A stretch of DNA of 64,000 nucleotides from JANQJA01 sp047947185. Its GTDB lineage: Bacteria > Pseudomonadota > Gammaproteobacteria > Pseudomonadales > Azotimanducaceae. The translations under genes and the position numbers were made by a program. The notes beneath the pieces are model-generated. The model ran no database searches and was not told where the DNA came from. It saw only the letters and a program-made list of their open reading frames with translations. Shown here in pieces: positions 53,430 through 63,407 of this stretch. Location: assembly GCA_047947185.1 (NCBI GenBank), contig CP170502.1, positions 1,302,001 through 1,366,000 on the forward strand. Reading direction: 5' to 3'. The stretch's first letter is position 1. Each line of letters begins with the position of its first letter.

Positions 53430-54627
53430 TGCGTGCCAACCTCCGTTTCACGTTCGCCTGTACCACACCCCAGTCAAACAGGGGCGCCATCAGGTTGGCA
53501 AACAGGATCGCCAGCATGATCCCTTCCGGGAACGCCGGGTTGACCACCCTGATCAGCACGGTCATTACCCCGATCAATGCGCCGTACGCCCACTTGCCGG
53601 TATTGGTCATTGCCGCTGACACGGGATCCGTTGCCATGTACACCATACCAAAGGCAAAACCACCCAACACAAAGTGCCAGTACCAGGGCATGGCAAACAT
53701 CGGATTGGTGTCAGAACCAATCATGTTGAACATCAGTGCTGTTGCCACCATGCCCAGCATCACGCCGGTCATGATGCGCCAGGATGCGGCCCGGGTATAA
53801 AGCAGCAGGGCGCCTCCAATCAGAATGGCCAGGGTTGAGGTACCACCGACTGTGCCCTGGGTGTTGCCAATAAACGCGTCCATCCACTCAATGCCACTGG
53901 CGGTCACACCCGCCACGCCTTCCAGCGCAGCAATACCAAGCGGTGTTGCGCCACTGAAGCCGTCCACGGCGGTCCAGACGGCATCGCCCGAAGACTGCGC
54001 AGGATAGGCAAAGTAGAGAAATGCCCGCCCCGTCAGCGCGGGGTTAAGGAAATTCTTGCCCGTGCCACCAAATATCTCCTTGCCGATGACAATACCAAAC
54101 GAAATGCCCAGCGCAACCTGCCAGAGCGGTATGGTGGCGGGCATGGTCAAGGCAAACAGGATTGAGGTGACAAAAAAGCCCTCGTTGATCTCGTGCCCGC
54201 GCACGGTGGCAAAGGTAATTTCCCAGAAAGCCCCGACGACAAAAGTCACAAAATAGATGGGAATGAAGAACACGGCACCGTAAACCAGGCAATCCCACCA
54301 GCTTGTGGCGTCATAACCCGCCACCAGTTCAACAATCCAGCCGCGCCAGCCTGCCAGCGATTCCACACCCATCTGGTCCATTGCGAGGTTTGCCTGCAGA
54401 CCCACAAAGTACATACCGGCGAACATCGGGAAAAACGCGCACAACCAGACAGTTGACATGATTCGCTTGAGGTCAACCGAGTCACGTACGTGGGAGGCGC
54501 CTTTGGTAACCGACGCCGGCGTATAAAAAATGGTATCTACCGCCTCGTATACGGCATAGAACTTCTCGTACTTACCACCTTTCTCAAACTGCGGTTCGAG
54601 CGTGTCGAGAATTTGTCTTAGCCCCAT
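53419..54627 (-). CDS. nqrB: Na+-translocating NADH:quinone reductase subunit B
   Basis: 402 residues, about ten helices. Covalent FMN attachment motif DGFSGATPLG, conserved NLNPALTGRAFLYFAYPAQ-type segment and the quinone/Na+ region of the family. Its flavinylation needs ApbE, which is not present in this window. Confidence 0.97.
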   Translation of the reverse strand: MGLRQILDTLEPQFEKGGKYEKFYAVYEAVDTIFYTPASVTKGASHVRDSVDLKRIMSTVWLCAFFPMFAGMYFVGLQANLAMDQMGVESLAGWRGWIVELVAGYDATSWWDCLVYGAVFFIPIYFVTFVVGAFWEITFATVRGHEINEGFFVTSILFALTMPATIPLWQVALGISFGIVIGKEIFGGTGKNFLNPALTGRAFLYFAYPAQSSGDAVWTAVDGFSGATPLGIAALEGVAGVTASGIEWMDAFIGNTQGTVGGTSTLAILIGGALLLYTRAASWRIMTGVMLGMVATALMFNMIGSDTNPMFAMPWYWHFVLGGFAFGMVYMATDPVSAAMTNTGKWAYGALIGVMTVLIRVVNPAFPEGIMLAILFANLMAPLFDWGVVQANVKRRLARSGA

Positions 54628-54633
54628 CAGGAA

Positions 54634-55977
54634 TTAACCCTCCGCTTCAATTCGCGTTAGCATTTCACGCAGATATGGCCCGTACTCGTATTTGCCGGGA
54701 CAGACAAAAGTACACAATGCAAGATCGTCTTCATCCAGTTCAAGACAGCCGAGCGCAATGGCCGATTCCACATCCGACACCAGCAGCGCCCGCAACAGTT
54801 GGGTAGGCAATACGTCCAGCGGCATGACCCATTCATACGAACCTATGGGTACCATCGCCCGTTCACTGCCCTCGGTGTTGGTTGTCAGCGCAAACTCTTT
54901 GGTGCCCAGCCAAGAACCGGCAAAAAGCCGGGTGACGGAAAACTTCTTAACGCCCGGCAGGATAAACCCGAACAGTTCCCGATCGTTCCCTTCCCGCAGC
55001 ACGGACACCTGGTGATGATGCCTTCCAAGGTACGCTGACGGCCCCCGTGCGGTTCTGCCGTCCAGTACTGAACCTGAAATCACCCGCTGGTTGGCCTCGC
55101 TGATCTCACCGGCCAGCAGTTCATCCAGGCTTGCCCCACGCCGGGTTCGCAGCAACCGCGGCTTGTCTGCCCCGGGACCACCCAGCGCAACAATGCGATC
55201 GTGGAATAGTTTGCCCGTTGTGAAGAGCGACCCGATGGCAACAACGTTCTGGTAATCAATAAACCAGACACTGCGTTGCTGGCTGACGGGTGACAGGAAG
55301 TGGATATGGGTACCCGGTAACCCGGCTGGGTGAGGACCCGCAAAAGTTTCGGTTTTTATTGCAGGGTCAGTCCCGGTGGGCACATCTGCGCCGGGCGCAG
55401 TGCAAACAAACACCGAACCTCCGGTGAGACGGGTGAGCACGGAGAGCCCTGCCACAAACGCATCTTTGTGTTCGTTAATAAACACCTGGGGATCGGCCGT
55501 CAGGGGACGAGTGTCCATGGCTGTAACAAAAATGTCCCGGGGCACATCGTCGGGTGCAGGCACCTTGCTGTAGGGGCGATTTCGCAGGGCCGTCCACTCA
55601 CCCGAGTCGATCAACTGGGCAACAACCTGCTCGCGTGGCAAGGTGGCGATATCCGCCGGGTCGAATTGCCCGAAGGATTCTTCCTCACCTGCTTCAATCT
55701 CTATCACCACCGACTGGAATATACGCCGGGCTCCCCGGTTAACCGCGGTCACCGTCCCGGTGGCGGGGGCAGTATATTTGACGCCGGGGTTCTTTTTGTC
55801 TGTGAAGATGACCTGCCCGGCGCGCACCTTGTCGCCCTCGGCCACTTCCATTGTTGGCTTGAGACCAGGGTAGTCATACCCCAGGAGTGCAACAGTGCGT
55901 ACAGGACGCCCATCGTATGCAATTTGCTCGGGTTTACCGGAGATCGGTAGGTCGAGCCCGCGTTTGGTCCTTATCAT
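54634..55977 (-). CDS. nqrA: Na+-translocating NADH:quinone reductase subunit A
   Basis: 447 residues, cytosolic face, with RGLDLPISGKPEQ at the start and the conserved DTRPLTADPQVFI. Contributes to quinone binding. First gene of the operon; six bases before nqrB. Complete six-gene set supports a sodium-based respiratory chain and a marine lifestyle. Confidence 0.96.
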   Translation of the reverse strand: MIRTKRGLDLPISGKPEQIAYDGRPVRTVALLGYDYPGLKPTMEVAEGDKVRAGQVIFTDKKNPGVKYTAPATGTVTAVNRGARRIFQSVVIEIEAGEEESFGQFDPADIATLPREQVVAQLIDSGEWTALRNRPYSKVPAPDDVPRDIFVTAMDTRPLTADPQVFINEHKDAFVAGLSVLTRLTGGSVFVCTAPGADVPTGTDPAIKTETFAGPHPAGLPGTHIHFLSPVSQQRSVWFIDYQNVVAIGSLFTTGKLFHDRIVALGGPGADKPRLLRTRRGASLDELLAGEISEANQRVISGSVLDGRTARGPSAYLGRHHHQVSVLREGNDRELFGFILPGVKKFSVTRLFAGSWLGTKEFALTTNTEGSERAMVPIGSYEWVMPLDVLPTQLLRALLVSDVESAIALGCLELDEDDLALCTFVCPGKYEYGPYLREMLTRIEAEG

Positions 55978-56138
55978 CTGCTACCCAAATAGCAAGTAAA
56001 AAAAGAAATCGCCTTCAGTTGGTCAGGCACAAAATAGGAATCTCGACGGATGATGTAACCCCCGAAAAAACGCCGGCATTATAGTTCGGTGGTCGCGATA
56101 TATCCACCGAAAGCACGACGATTCACCGGACAATCGAT

Positions 56139-56167
56139 AAAAAAAAGGCCCACTGAATTGTGGGCCT
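56139..56167 (-). terminator. Intrinsic terminator of gap
   Basis: On the minus strand AGGCCCAC/GTGGGCCT (8-bp stem, 56167-56160 with 56153-56146) with six-base loop, followed by a run of about eight T (complement of A's at 56138-56145). Lies 41 bases after the gap stop and before the divergent-free space ahead of nqrA. Confidence 0.9.
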
Positions 56168-56207
56168 CTCTTTTAACCACGAACTAAACCACCAGCCCGA
56201 CCCAGCG

Positions 56208-57716
56208 TCAGCCAACAGTACGACGCAATGGCGTGGCCTCCGCCACAACTGCCGGATCCGTCTCCGGCTGGCGTGGTACCACCGGGTAGCGAATCCCTGC
56301 CATTTTCTGGCCAACCCTCACCACCTGGCAGGTGTAACCAAACTCGTTGTCGTACCAGACGTAGAGCACAACATGACGGCCATCCACAATAGTGGCGTCC
56401 GAATCGATAATGCCTGCATGCCGGTCCCCGATAAAGTCGGAGGAAACAACCTCATTCGACACGGTAAAACCAATCTGCCGCTGCATGGACGAGTTCAGCG
56501 ATACACCGCGCAGGTATTCATTAATCTCTTCTTTGGTGTGTTCCTCTGCCAGGGTCAGGTGAAGAATGGCCATGGACACGTTTGGCACTGGCACCCGAAT
56601 GGAGTTGCCAGTAAGTTTGCCGTCCAGCTCTGGCAGCAGTTTGCCAATTGAACTGGTCGCGTTCGACTCGGTCAGCACCATGTTCAGCGCAGCGCTTCGA
56701 CCCCGCCGCTCCTTGGAGTGAATGTTGTCATGCAGGTTCTGGTCATCGGTGTAGGCGTGAACCGTCTCCATGTGGCCATGCTGGATCTGGAAGGTATCGT
56801 TCATACACTTCAGCACGGGGACAATGGCATTGGTGGTACAGGAACCGGCGGCCACAATCTTGTCCAGGGGCGTAATCAGGTCCGAGTTGACACCCGAGAC
56901 AATGTTTTTCATGGCGCCTTTACCCGAGGTGGTCAGCAGTACCTTGGCAACACCAGGTGCAGCCAGATGCTGGGACAAACCGGCCTCGTCCCGCCATACC
57001 CCGGTACTGTCAATCACCAGCGCATTCTTGATGCCATATTGCGTGTAATCGATGGCACTCGGATCGTTGGCATAAATGAACCTGATGACGTTACCGTTGC
57101 AGATGAGCACGTGGTTCTCTTCATCAACCCGGATCGTTCCCTTGAAAGGCCCGTGGATCGAGTCACGTCGCAACAGGCTGGCGCGACGGTTCAGGTCCAG
57201 GATCGGATCCTTGGGTGGGCGCAGTACAACCGCTTTCTGGTTCAGGTTCTGCCCACCACCGGTTTTTTCCACCAGCAGCCTGGTGACCAGGCGCCCGATC
57301 CGGCCAAAGCCGTAGACCACCACGTCCATGGGCTGGTGCGAGATTGTCTCGTGTTTGCCGAGGATCTCGCTGCACTCCCGTTTGACGTAAGCTTCCATGG
57401 AAAGGCCGTCATCATTTGCCATGTAATTGGAAGTGAGCTTGCCGATATCAACGTGTGCCGGCCCGAGGTCAAGGCGGCACAGGATTTCGAGTATCGGGTG
57501 CGTCTCAAACTCGGACATCTCGTTGTGTTCAATCTGCCGCACCGCCCGGTGCGCCTTCATGATTTCGATGACGGAGGTGTTGTATAGCGGAACGCCATGA
57601 ATGTAGATGACGATGTTACGACGGTACAGCCCGCCGATCATTGGAATCATTGCTTCTGCCAGCGCTTCGCGCTCTTTCCAGTCAGCAAAGACGCCGTCAA
57701 GTCCTGGTCGTGCCAC
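56208..57716 (-). CDS. gap: Glyceraldehyde-3-phosphate dehydrogenase, long form with N-terminal extension
   Basis: 502 residues, longer than the usual 330. The N-terminal 130 residues (LAEAMIPMIGGLYRRN, IYIHGVPLYN) are the extension seen in the P. aeruginosa PA3001 type; then Rossmann VVYGFGRIGRLVTRLL, active-site AAGSCTTNAIVPVLK and NIHSKERRGRSAALNMV. GTG start with GGAGG upstream. Its position between nqrA and mfd matches Pseudomonas from memory. Followed by a good terminator. Which direction (glycolysis or gluconeogenesis) is not shown. Confidence 0.93.
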   Translation of the reverse strand: MARPGLDGVFADWKEREALAEAMIPMIGGLYRRNIVIYIHGVPLYNTSVIEIMKAHRAVRQIEHNEMSEFETHPILEILCRLDLGPAHVDIGKLTSNYMANDDGLSMEAYVKRECSEILGKHETISHQPMDVVVYGFGRIGRLVTRLLVEKTGGGQNLNQKAVVLRPPKDPILDLNRRASLLRRDSIHGPFKGTIRVDEENHVLICNGNVIRFIYANDPSAIDYTQYGIKNALVIDSTGVWRDEAGLSQHLAAPGVAKVLLTTSGKGAMKNIVSGVNSDLITPLDKIVAAGSCTTNAIVPVLKCMNDTFQIQHGHMETVHAYTDDQNLHDNIHSKERRGRSAALNMVLTESNATSSIGKLLPELDGKLTGNSIRVPVPNVSMAILHLTLAEEHTKEEINEYLRGVSLNSSMQRQIGFTVSNEVVSSDFIGDRHAGIIDSDATIVDGRHVVLYVWYDNEFGYTCQVVRVGQKMAGIRYPVVPRQPETDPAVVAEATPLRRTVG

Positions 57717-57911
57717 GAGGATCTCCTCCGTTCATAAAGTTTCCGTTAAGGCCCGCCCATAGGGCATTGTTTTTAAAAGGAAAACTTTCACTTTACTGGT
57801 CACCATGCTGGAACCTGGCAGCTTTCCCGGCCGGGCGCACATTATCGGATCACCAGACGATTTTCGCAATGCCGACAGGTACGAAAGGCGGCTTTTTTGG
57901 ACTGGCGGTGA

Positions 57912-58922
57912 TCAGTCCGGCAGGTCAAGGATCAGCAGCCTTCGTTCCTGATCAATACGAAACTGGAAGTGGCGCAAGAAATTCATGCCAAGCAGGCCAT
58001 CAATACCCGCTGGCAGGGGCAGCGCCAGCGCACCCACGGCCAGCGCATTGATGACGGCGTTGCCAATTGACAGGTGCCCAAGGGTGATGACGGGCGCGTC
58101 CACCACACCACCCGCGGTTGCAAAATACTCACGCCGGCCAGCAAGGCTGTAGCCCAACCGCTCCAGTGTTGCCGCGTCAATGACCGTCATGGCGGCGCCG
58201 GTATCCACCAGCAGGGAGACCAGGCTGCCATCGTCCAGCCGCGCCTCCACAACAAACTGGCTGCCGGCAGCACGCAGCGGTATCTCTTCACCACCCTCGG
58301 CATAAACTTCGCTGCGTTCAGCCTGGCGCATGAGCGCCCGCGCCTGGGCCCCCAACTGCGGATGGTTCTGGATCTGGGCGAGTGGCGCCAGCGCGGCTTC
58401 AAAACTGCCGGTGCGCATGCGCAGGGACCCCAGCTTCAGAAAATAGGCAGCAAGCTCGGGATGCGAGAGGGTAATGGTTTCGAGCATCCGATCCAGTTCG
58501 TCAAACCGTTCTGCTGCCGTGAGTTCACGTTCCAGCATATCAATCAGTGTGGCAAGGCGCTGCTGGAACAGATCCTGTCCTGCCAGGTCGCGTGCATGCA
58601 GCGAGGCGTCCAGCAGGGTACCAACCGCGGCAACCAGCAGGCCCTGCCGGGTTTGAATATCCGCAAGCTGGATCAGCGATTCAAAGGTGCTGACGCCCCC
58701 CACAGGAGCACCATCCGTGCGCCTGTCAGGGAGACCAGCGGTGATTGGCGCCGGTTGCACCCAGGTGTCCGCTGGCAGACCCTGGCCAGCCCGGGTCGCG
58801 GCAGGCGCCAGAGCCCCGGGCAGAAAATCACGCAGCCACCAGCCGGCCAGGCTGCCCAGCAAAAACAGCGAAATGCCCACCAGTAAAACAGGCACCCGTA
58901 CGGTCTTGCGTTCTCTGTGCAA
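57912..58922 (-). CDS. Membrane-anchored retropepsin-like aspartic protease (clan AA)
   Basis: 336 residues, TTG start. N-terminal helix (residues about 10-30), a helical central region, and a C-terminal single-domain retropepsin: LLVDTGAAMTVIDAATLERLGY (active-site D-T-G-A) and GIDGLLGMNFLRHFQFRID. It probably dimerises in the periplasm; substrate unknown. Divergent from mfd, with 44 bases between the two TTG codons. Confidence 0.87.
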   Translation of the reverse strand: MHRERKTVRVPVLLVGISLFLLGSLAGWWLRDFLPGALAPAATRAGQGLPADTWVQPAPITAGLPDRRTDGAPVGGVSTFESLIQLADIQTRQGLLVAAVGTLLDASLHARDLAGQDLFQQRLATLIDMLERELTAAERFDELDRMLETITLSHPELAAYFLKLGSLRMRTGSFEAALAPLAQIQNHPQLGAQARALMRQAERSEVYAEGGEEIPLRAAGSQFVVEARLDDGSLVSLLVDTGAAMTVIDAATLERLGYSLAGRREYFATAGGVVDAPVITLGHLSIGNAVINALAVGALALPLPAGIDGLLGMNFLRHFQFRIDQERRLLILDLPD

Positions 58923-58966
58923 GCGAGTAACCTTCTTACCCCTTTAATCCCAGCGGACCCGCTATT

Positions 58967-61900
58967 TTGGCTCTTTCACCCGGCGAATACAAAATACCTG
59001 AACTACCGGGAGAACGACGCCGCTGGAGCAATTTGCCCGGCGCGGCCCCGGCGCTGGTACTCGCTGACGCCATCGACAGATCACAACGTTTTGTGCTGGT
59101 CGTGGCAGAAGATTCCCGTTCCGCAGAACAGCTCACCAGTGAACTCACTTTTTTCCTTCGGGAAGACATACCGGTACAACATTTTCCGGACTGGGAAACC
59201 CTGGTTTACGACAGTTTTTCGCCGCACCAGGACATCATTTCCGAGCGCCTGGCCATTCTCAACCAGCTTCCCACGCTGAAGCGGGGTGTCCTCGTTGTGC
59301 CTGCCGCAACGCTCCTGCATCGTGTCGCCCCCAGGTCATTTGCGCTCGGCAGCAGCCTGATGCTGGACGCAGGCCAGCGGTTTGACATCAAGGCCATGCG
59401 CAAACAGCTGGAAGCCTCCGCCTACCGCTGTGTTGAAACAGTGTTTGAACACGGCGAGTTTGCCGTCCGGGGCGCGATCATGGACATCTTCCCCATGGGC
59501 AGCCATGTACCCTACCGCCTTGACCTGTTTGATGACGAAATAGAATCCATCCGGACCTTTGACCCGGAGACCCAGATGTCGGTCAGCAAGGTGGACCAGG
59601 TCCGACTCCTGCCGGCGCGCGAGTTCCCGCTCAATGATGCCGCTATCAACGGCTTCAAGGACCGCTGGCATCTGCAGTTCGCCGGTGATCCGCGCAAATG
59701 CCCGGTGTACCAGGATGTATCCCAGGGGCTGTCGCCGGCCGGCGTTGAGTATTACCAGCCGCTGTTTTTTGACGCCATGGAAACACTGTTTGATTACCTG
59801 CCGGAGACAACCCTGGTGGCCATGGGATCGGTGGATGACACCCTGCGTCGATTCAGGGATGACGCCGAAGTCCGGTACGAGAACCTGCGGCACGACGTCC
59901 AGCGGCCCCTGTTGCCACCTGCACAGCTGTTGCTCTCGCCGGATGAGTTTTTTGCCGCCTGTAACCAGCGTGCACGCATCGACCTGCGGGTTGAGCCACA
60001 GACCGGATCTGACCAGCTCAGGTTTGCCCCGCTCCCGGACATCACGATTACCGAGCGTGCGCAGGACCCCCTCAACAAACTGGCAGATCTGGTTACCAGC
60101 AGCGATGTGCGCATCCTGCTTGTCGTAGAGTCCAACGGCCGACGTGAGGTTGTTGACGACCTGCTGCGCAAGCACGGCCTTGAGGCCACAATCACGGACG
60201 ACTGGCACACTTTTGCCAACAGCAGCGATACGCTGGCGCTGGCCGTGGCCCCGCTGGAACGTGGCGTCTATCTCGAGGAACACCAGCTTGTGCTGGTGAC
60301 GGAGCAGCAACTGTTTGGCCAGCAGGTTCTGCAGCAGCGCCGCCGCGATCGTCAGAAAGACACCGCGGCTGAACTGGTTATCAAGAGCCTGACGGAACTC
60401 CGGCCGGGTTCACCCGTGGTTCATATCGATCACGGTGTAGGCCGCTACCTGGGGCTTGAGACGCTGGGTGTGGATGGAGAGCAGTATGAGTTCCTGTGCC
60501 TTGGGTACCAGGATGACGCCAAACTCTACGTGCCGGTCGCCTCGCTTCACCTCATATCACGCTATGGTGGATCGGATGAATCCCTGGCACCGCTGCATCG
60601 ACTGGGCGGCGACACCTGGGAGAAAGCCAAGCGCAAGGCCGCTGAACAGGTTCACGATGTCGCGGCTGAACTGCTCAACATTTACGCCCGGCGGGAAGCC
60701 AAAACCGGCTTTGCCTACCCGCCACCGGATGACAACTACGAAAAGTTTGCCGCGGCATTTCCGTTTGAGGAAACACCGGATCAGCAAACCGCCATCGAAC
60801 GTGTGATCAGCGACATGATGCTGCCAAAACCCATGGATCACCTGATCTGCGGCGATGTTGGGTTCGGCAAGACCGAGGTGGCCATGCGGGCGGCGTTCCT
60901 GGCGATACAGGCTGGCAAGCAGGTTGCTGTGCTGGTCCCGACCACCCTGCTGGCAGGCCAGCACACGGAGACATTCAGGGACCGCTTTGCCGACTGGCCT
61001 GTCACCATTGAGTCCATCTCCCGCTTCAAGACCAAAAAAGAACAGGCGGAGGTGCTCACCCGGGTGAAGCTTGGCCAGGTTGACATTGTGATCGGTACCC
61101 ACGCCCTGATCCAGGATGGCATCAGCTTCAAGGACCTTGGCTTGCTCATTATCGACGAGGAACACCGCTTTGGTGTGCGCCAGAAAGAGAAACTGAAGTC
61201 CCTGCGCGCCCAGGTGGATATCCTGACACTGACCGCAACACCCATTCCGCGAACGCTGAATATGGCCATGTCAGGCATGCGTGACCTCACCGTCATTGCC
61301 ACACCACCCGCCCGGCGCCTTTCCATCAAGACGTTTGTCCGGCAGCGCAACGACGGGCTTGTCAAAGAGGCGATACAGCGCGAACTGATGCGTGGTGGCC
61401 AGGTCTACTACCTCCACAATGAGGTCAAGACCATTGGCAACACGGCCCAAAAGATTGCAGAACTGGTGCCCGAGGCACGCGTTACCATTGGCCACGGCCA
61501 GATGCGCGAGCGGGAACTTGAACAGGTCATGTCTGACTTCTATCACAAGCGGGCCAACGTGCTGGTCTGTACGACCATTATCGAAACAGGCATCGACATA
61601 CCCAACGCCAACACGATTATCATGGACCGGGCTGACAAGTTTGGGCTGGCGCAAATCCACCAGCTGCGCGGGCGGGTTGGCCGGTCGCATCACCAGGCTT
61701 ATGCCTACCTGCTGACTCCACATCGCAAGGCAATGACCAGTGACGCCGTCAAGCGCCTTGATGCCATTTCTGAAGCGGAGGACCTGGGTTCAGGGTTTAT
61801 CCTCGCCACCCATGACCTTGAGATTCGCGGCGCCGGCGAATTGCTGGGTGACGAGCAGACCGGCAACCTGCAAACCGTTGGCTTTACGCTCTTCATGGAG

Positions 61901-62425
61901 ATGCTCGACCGGGCTGTCAAGGCCATCAGGGAGGGTAAGACTCCCAACCTGGATCGACCGCTGAAGGAAGGGACGGAAATCAACCTGCGGCTGCCCGCAC
62001 TGATTCCCGCAGACTACCTGCCCGATGTCCACAACCGCCTTGTGCTCTACAAGAGAATTTCCAATGCGCGGGACGAGGAGCAGTTACGGGAACTCCAGGT
62101 TGAAATGATCGACCGCTTTGGGCTTTTGCCGGAGCCGGTCAAGACCCTGTTTCGTATCACCGCCTTAAAACTCCGGGCCGAAAAACTCGGCATCAAGAAA
62201 GTGGATGCAGGCCAGATGGGCGGTAAACTGGAGTTTGACCAGGACACACCAGTTGATCCCGGCAGCATTGTTGACCTGGTGCAGTCAGAACCACACCGGT
62301 ATCGGTTGACGGCAGCCAACCAGCTTTCGTTTGAGGAAAACATGGAGAAACCCGATATCCGCTTCAAGCGAATTGAGCGCCTGTTTGAACGGCTGGAAAG
62401 GAGGCATGCAGCACTTGCGAGCTAA
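58967..62425 (+). CDS. mfd: Transcription-repair coupling factor
   Basis: 1152 residues. Mfd releases RNA polymerase stalled at DNA damage and recruits UvrA. N-terminal UvrB-like part (LPGAAPALVLADAI ... FPDWETLVYDSFSPHQD), the RNA-polymerase-interacting domain (HIDHGVGRYLGLETL), then the DNA translocase with Walker A GDVGFGKTEVA, IIDEEHRFGVRQKEKLK, TATPIPRTLNMAMSGMRD, QVYYLHNEV and QLRGRVGRSHHQAYAYLL; C-terminal TRCF domain. The only usable start is TTG, since a stop lies 39 bases upstream. Confidence 0.97.
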   Translation: MALSPGEYKIPELPGERRRWSNLPGAAPALVLADAIDRSQRFVLVVAEDSRSAEQLTSELTFFLREDIPVQHFPDWETLVYDSFSPHQDIISERLAILNQLPTLKRGVLVVPAATLLHRVAPRSFALGSSLMLDAGQRFDIKAMRKQLEASAYRCVETVFEHGEFAVRGAIMDIFPMGSHVPYRLDLFDDEIESIRTFDPETQMSVSKVDQVRLLPAREFPLNDAAINGFKDRWHLQFAGDPRKCPVYQDVSQGLSPAGVEYYQPLFFDAMETLFDYLPETTLVAMGSVDDTLRRFRDDAEVRYENLRHDVQRPLLPPAQLLLSPDEFFAACNQRARIDLRVEPQTGSDQLRFAPLPDITITERAQDPLNKLADLVTSSDVRILLVVESNGRREVVDDLLRKHGLEATITDDWHTFANSSDTLALAVAPLERGVYLEEHQLVLVTEQQLFGQQVLQQRRRDRQKDTAAELVIKSLTELRPGSPVVHIDHGVGRYLGLETLGVDGEQYEFLCLGYQDDAKLYVPVASLHLISRYGGSDESLAPLHRLGGDTWEKAKRKAAEQVHDVAAELLNIYARREAKTGFAYPPPDDNYEKFAAAFPFEETPDQQTAIERVISDMMLPKPMDHLICGDVGFGKTEVAMRAAFLAIQAGKQVAVLVPTTLLAGQHTETFRDRFADWPVTIESISRFKTKKEQAEVLTRVKLGQVDIVIGTHALIQDGISFKDLGLLIIDEEHRFGVRQKEKLKSLRAQVDILTLTATPIPRTLNMAMSGMRDLTVIATPPARRLSIKTFVRQRNDGLVKEAIQRELMRGGQVYYLHNEVKTIGNTAQKIAELVPEARVTIGHGQMRERELEQVMSDFYHKRANVLVCTTIIETGIDIPNANTIIMDRADKFGLAQIHQLRGRVGRSHHQAYAYLLTPHRKAMTSDAVKRLDAISEAEDLGSGFILATHDLEIRGAGELLGDEQTGNLQTVGFTLFMEMLDRAVKAIREGKTPNLDRPLKEGTEINLRLPALIPADYLPDVHNRLVLYKRISNARDEEQLRELQVEMIDRFGLLPEPVKTLFRITALKLRAEKLGIKKVDAGQMGGKLEFDQDTPVDPGSIVDLVQSEPHRYRLTAANQLSFEENMEKPDIRFKRIERLFERLERRHAALAS

Positions 62426-63398
62426 CACATTGTTGAATGAACAGACGTTGCCTGGAAAGAGGCTCATCCGGCGCCGTCACGGGGGCTGGCTTGTCCTGCT
62501 GGCGAGTCTGGCGGCTACCCTGCCCCTGCAGGCTGAAGACAGTCGGGACTACAGCAACTGGTACCAGATCGAAGTCATCATTTTTGCGCAACGAAGCCCA
62601 ACGCCCGGGGATGAGGTCTGGCCACTGCGCGAACTGCACTATCCGGCCAACATGCTGAAGGTGAGGGACGAAGAACCGAAACCCTTTCTGCTCGACCAGT
62701 TGCGGGAACTGGACCGCTACGCCGCCCTGATGCGCGGAGAAACCGGCGCCAGCGGCGACGCAAGCCCTGATCTTTACCTGTTCGAGAACCGCAGCCGGAC
62801 CCGGCGCAATCCGCTGCGGGAACAGTTCACCAGGGACAACCGGAGCGCACCCATCGAACTGTCACCGGAAGTTGACCTGAAGGACATCCTGTTTTCCGGC
62901 GCGCCCGAGCCTTTTCAGTTGTTGCCAGACAGCGCGTTTACCCTGTCCCGGGTTGCAGGCAGCATCAACCGCAGTTCCCGCTATCGGCTGCTGCTCCACC
63001 AGTCCTGGCGCCAGCCGCTGGTTGAAGGTGAAGAGCCCGTGCCCGTGCTTTTTCAGGGCGGTAGCCGGTACGCTGACTGGTACGAACTGGATGGGACGCT
63101 CAGCTTCAGACGGTCACGGTTTCTGCATGTGGACGCCAACCTCTGGTTTACCCGGTTTGCCGAAATGCAGGACCAGGTGACACCCTCCCTGCCCGCTGAC
63201 ATTGATGCCGAGACACTCAGACGTTACCCGGACCTGCTCAAGGCGGCACAGTCCAGTGATGCCTGGATTCCGGTTCACACCCACGAGCTGACAACATCAA
63301 GAAGGATGCGCAGCAGCACCCTGCATTATCTCGACCACCCCTACTTTGGTGTTGTTGTCCAGATTGACCCCTTCAACCCGGCGCCCCAGGCACCGTAG
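62406..63398 (+). CDS. csiV: CsiV family protein
   Basis: 330 residues from the ATG at 62406, which has AGGAGG just before it, overlapping the end of mfd by 20 bases. Signal sequence (WLVLLASLAATLPLQA), then the family hallmark NWYQIEVIIFAQRSPTPGDEVWP. CsiV is described as a peptidoglycan-binding periplasmic protein, though the activity is not evident in this sequence. mfd-csiV order matches Pseudomonas. Confidence 0.88.
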   Translation: MQHLRANTLLNEQTLPGKRLIRRRHGGWLVLLASLAATLPLQAEDSRDYSNWYQIEVIIFAQRSPTPGDEVWPLRELHYPANMLKVRDEEPKPFLLDQLRELDRYAALMRGETGASGDASPDLYLFENRSRTRRNPLREQFTRDNRSAPIELSPEVDLKDILFSGAPEPFQLLPDSAFTLSRVAGSINRSSRYRLLLHQSWRQPLVEGEEPVPVLFQGGSRYADWYELDGTLSFRRSRFLHVDANLWFTRFAEMQDQVTPSLPADIDAETLRRYPDLLKAAQSSDAWIPVHTHELTTSRRMRSSTLHYLDHPYFGVVVQIDPFNPAPQAP

Positions 63399-63407
63399 CG
63401 TGATCTG

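Noticed and set aside
56718..57587. 289-codon plus-strand frame opposite gap
   Set aside because: Antisense shadow of a conserved GAPDH; composition resembles other high-G+C antisense frames.
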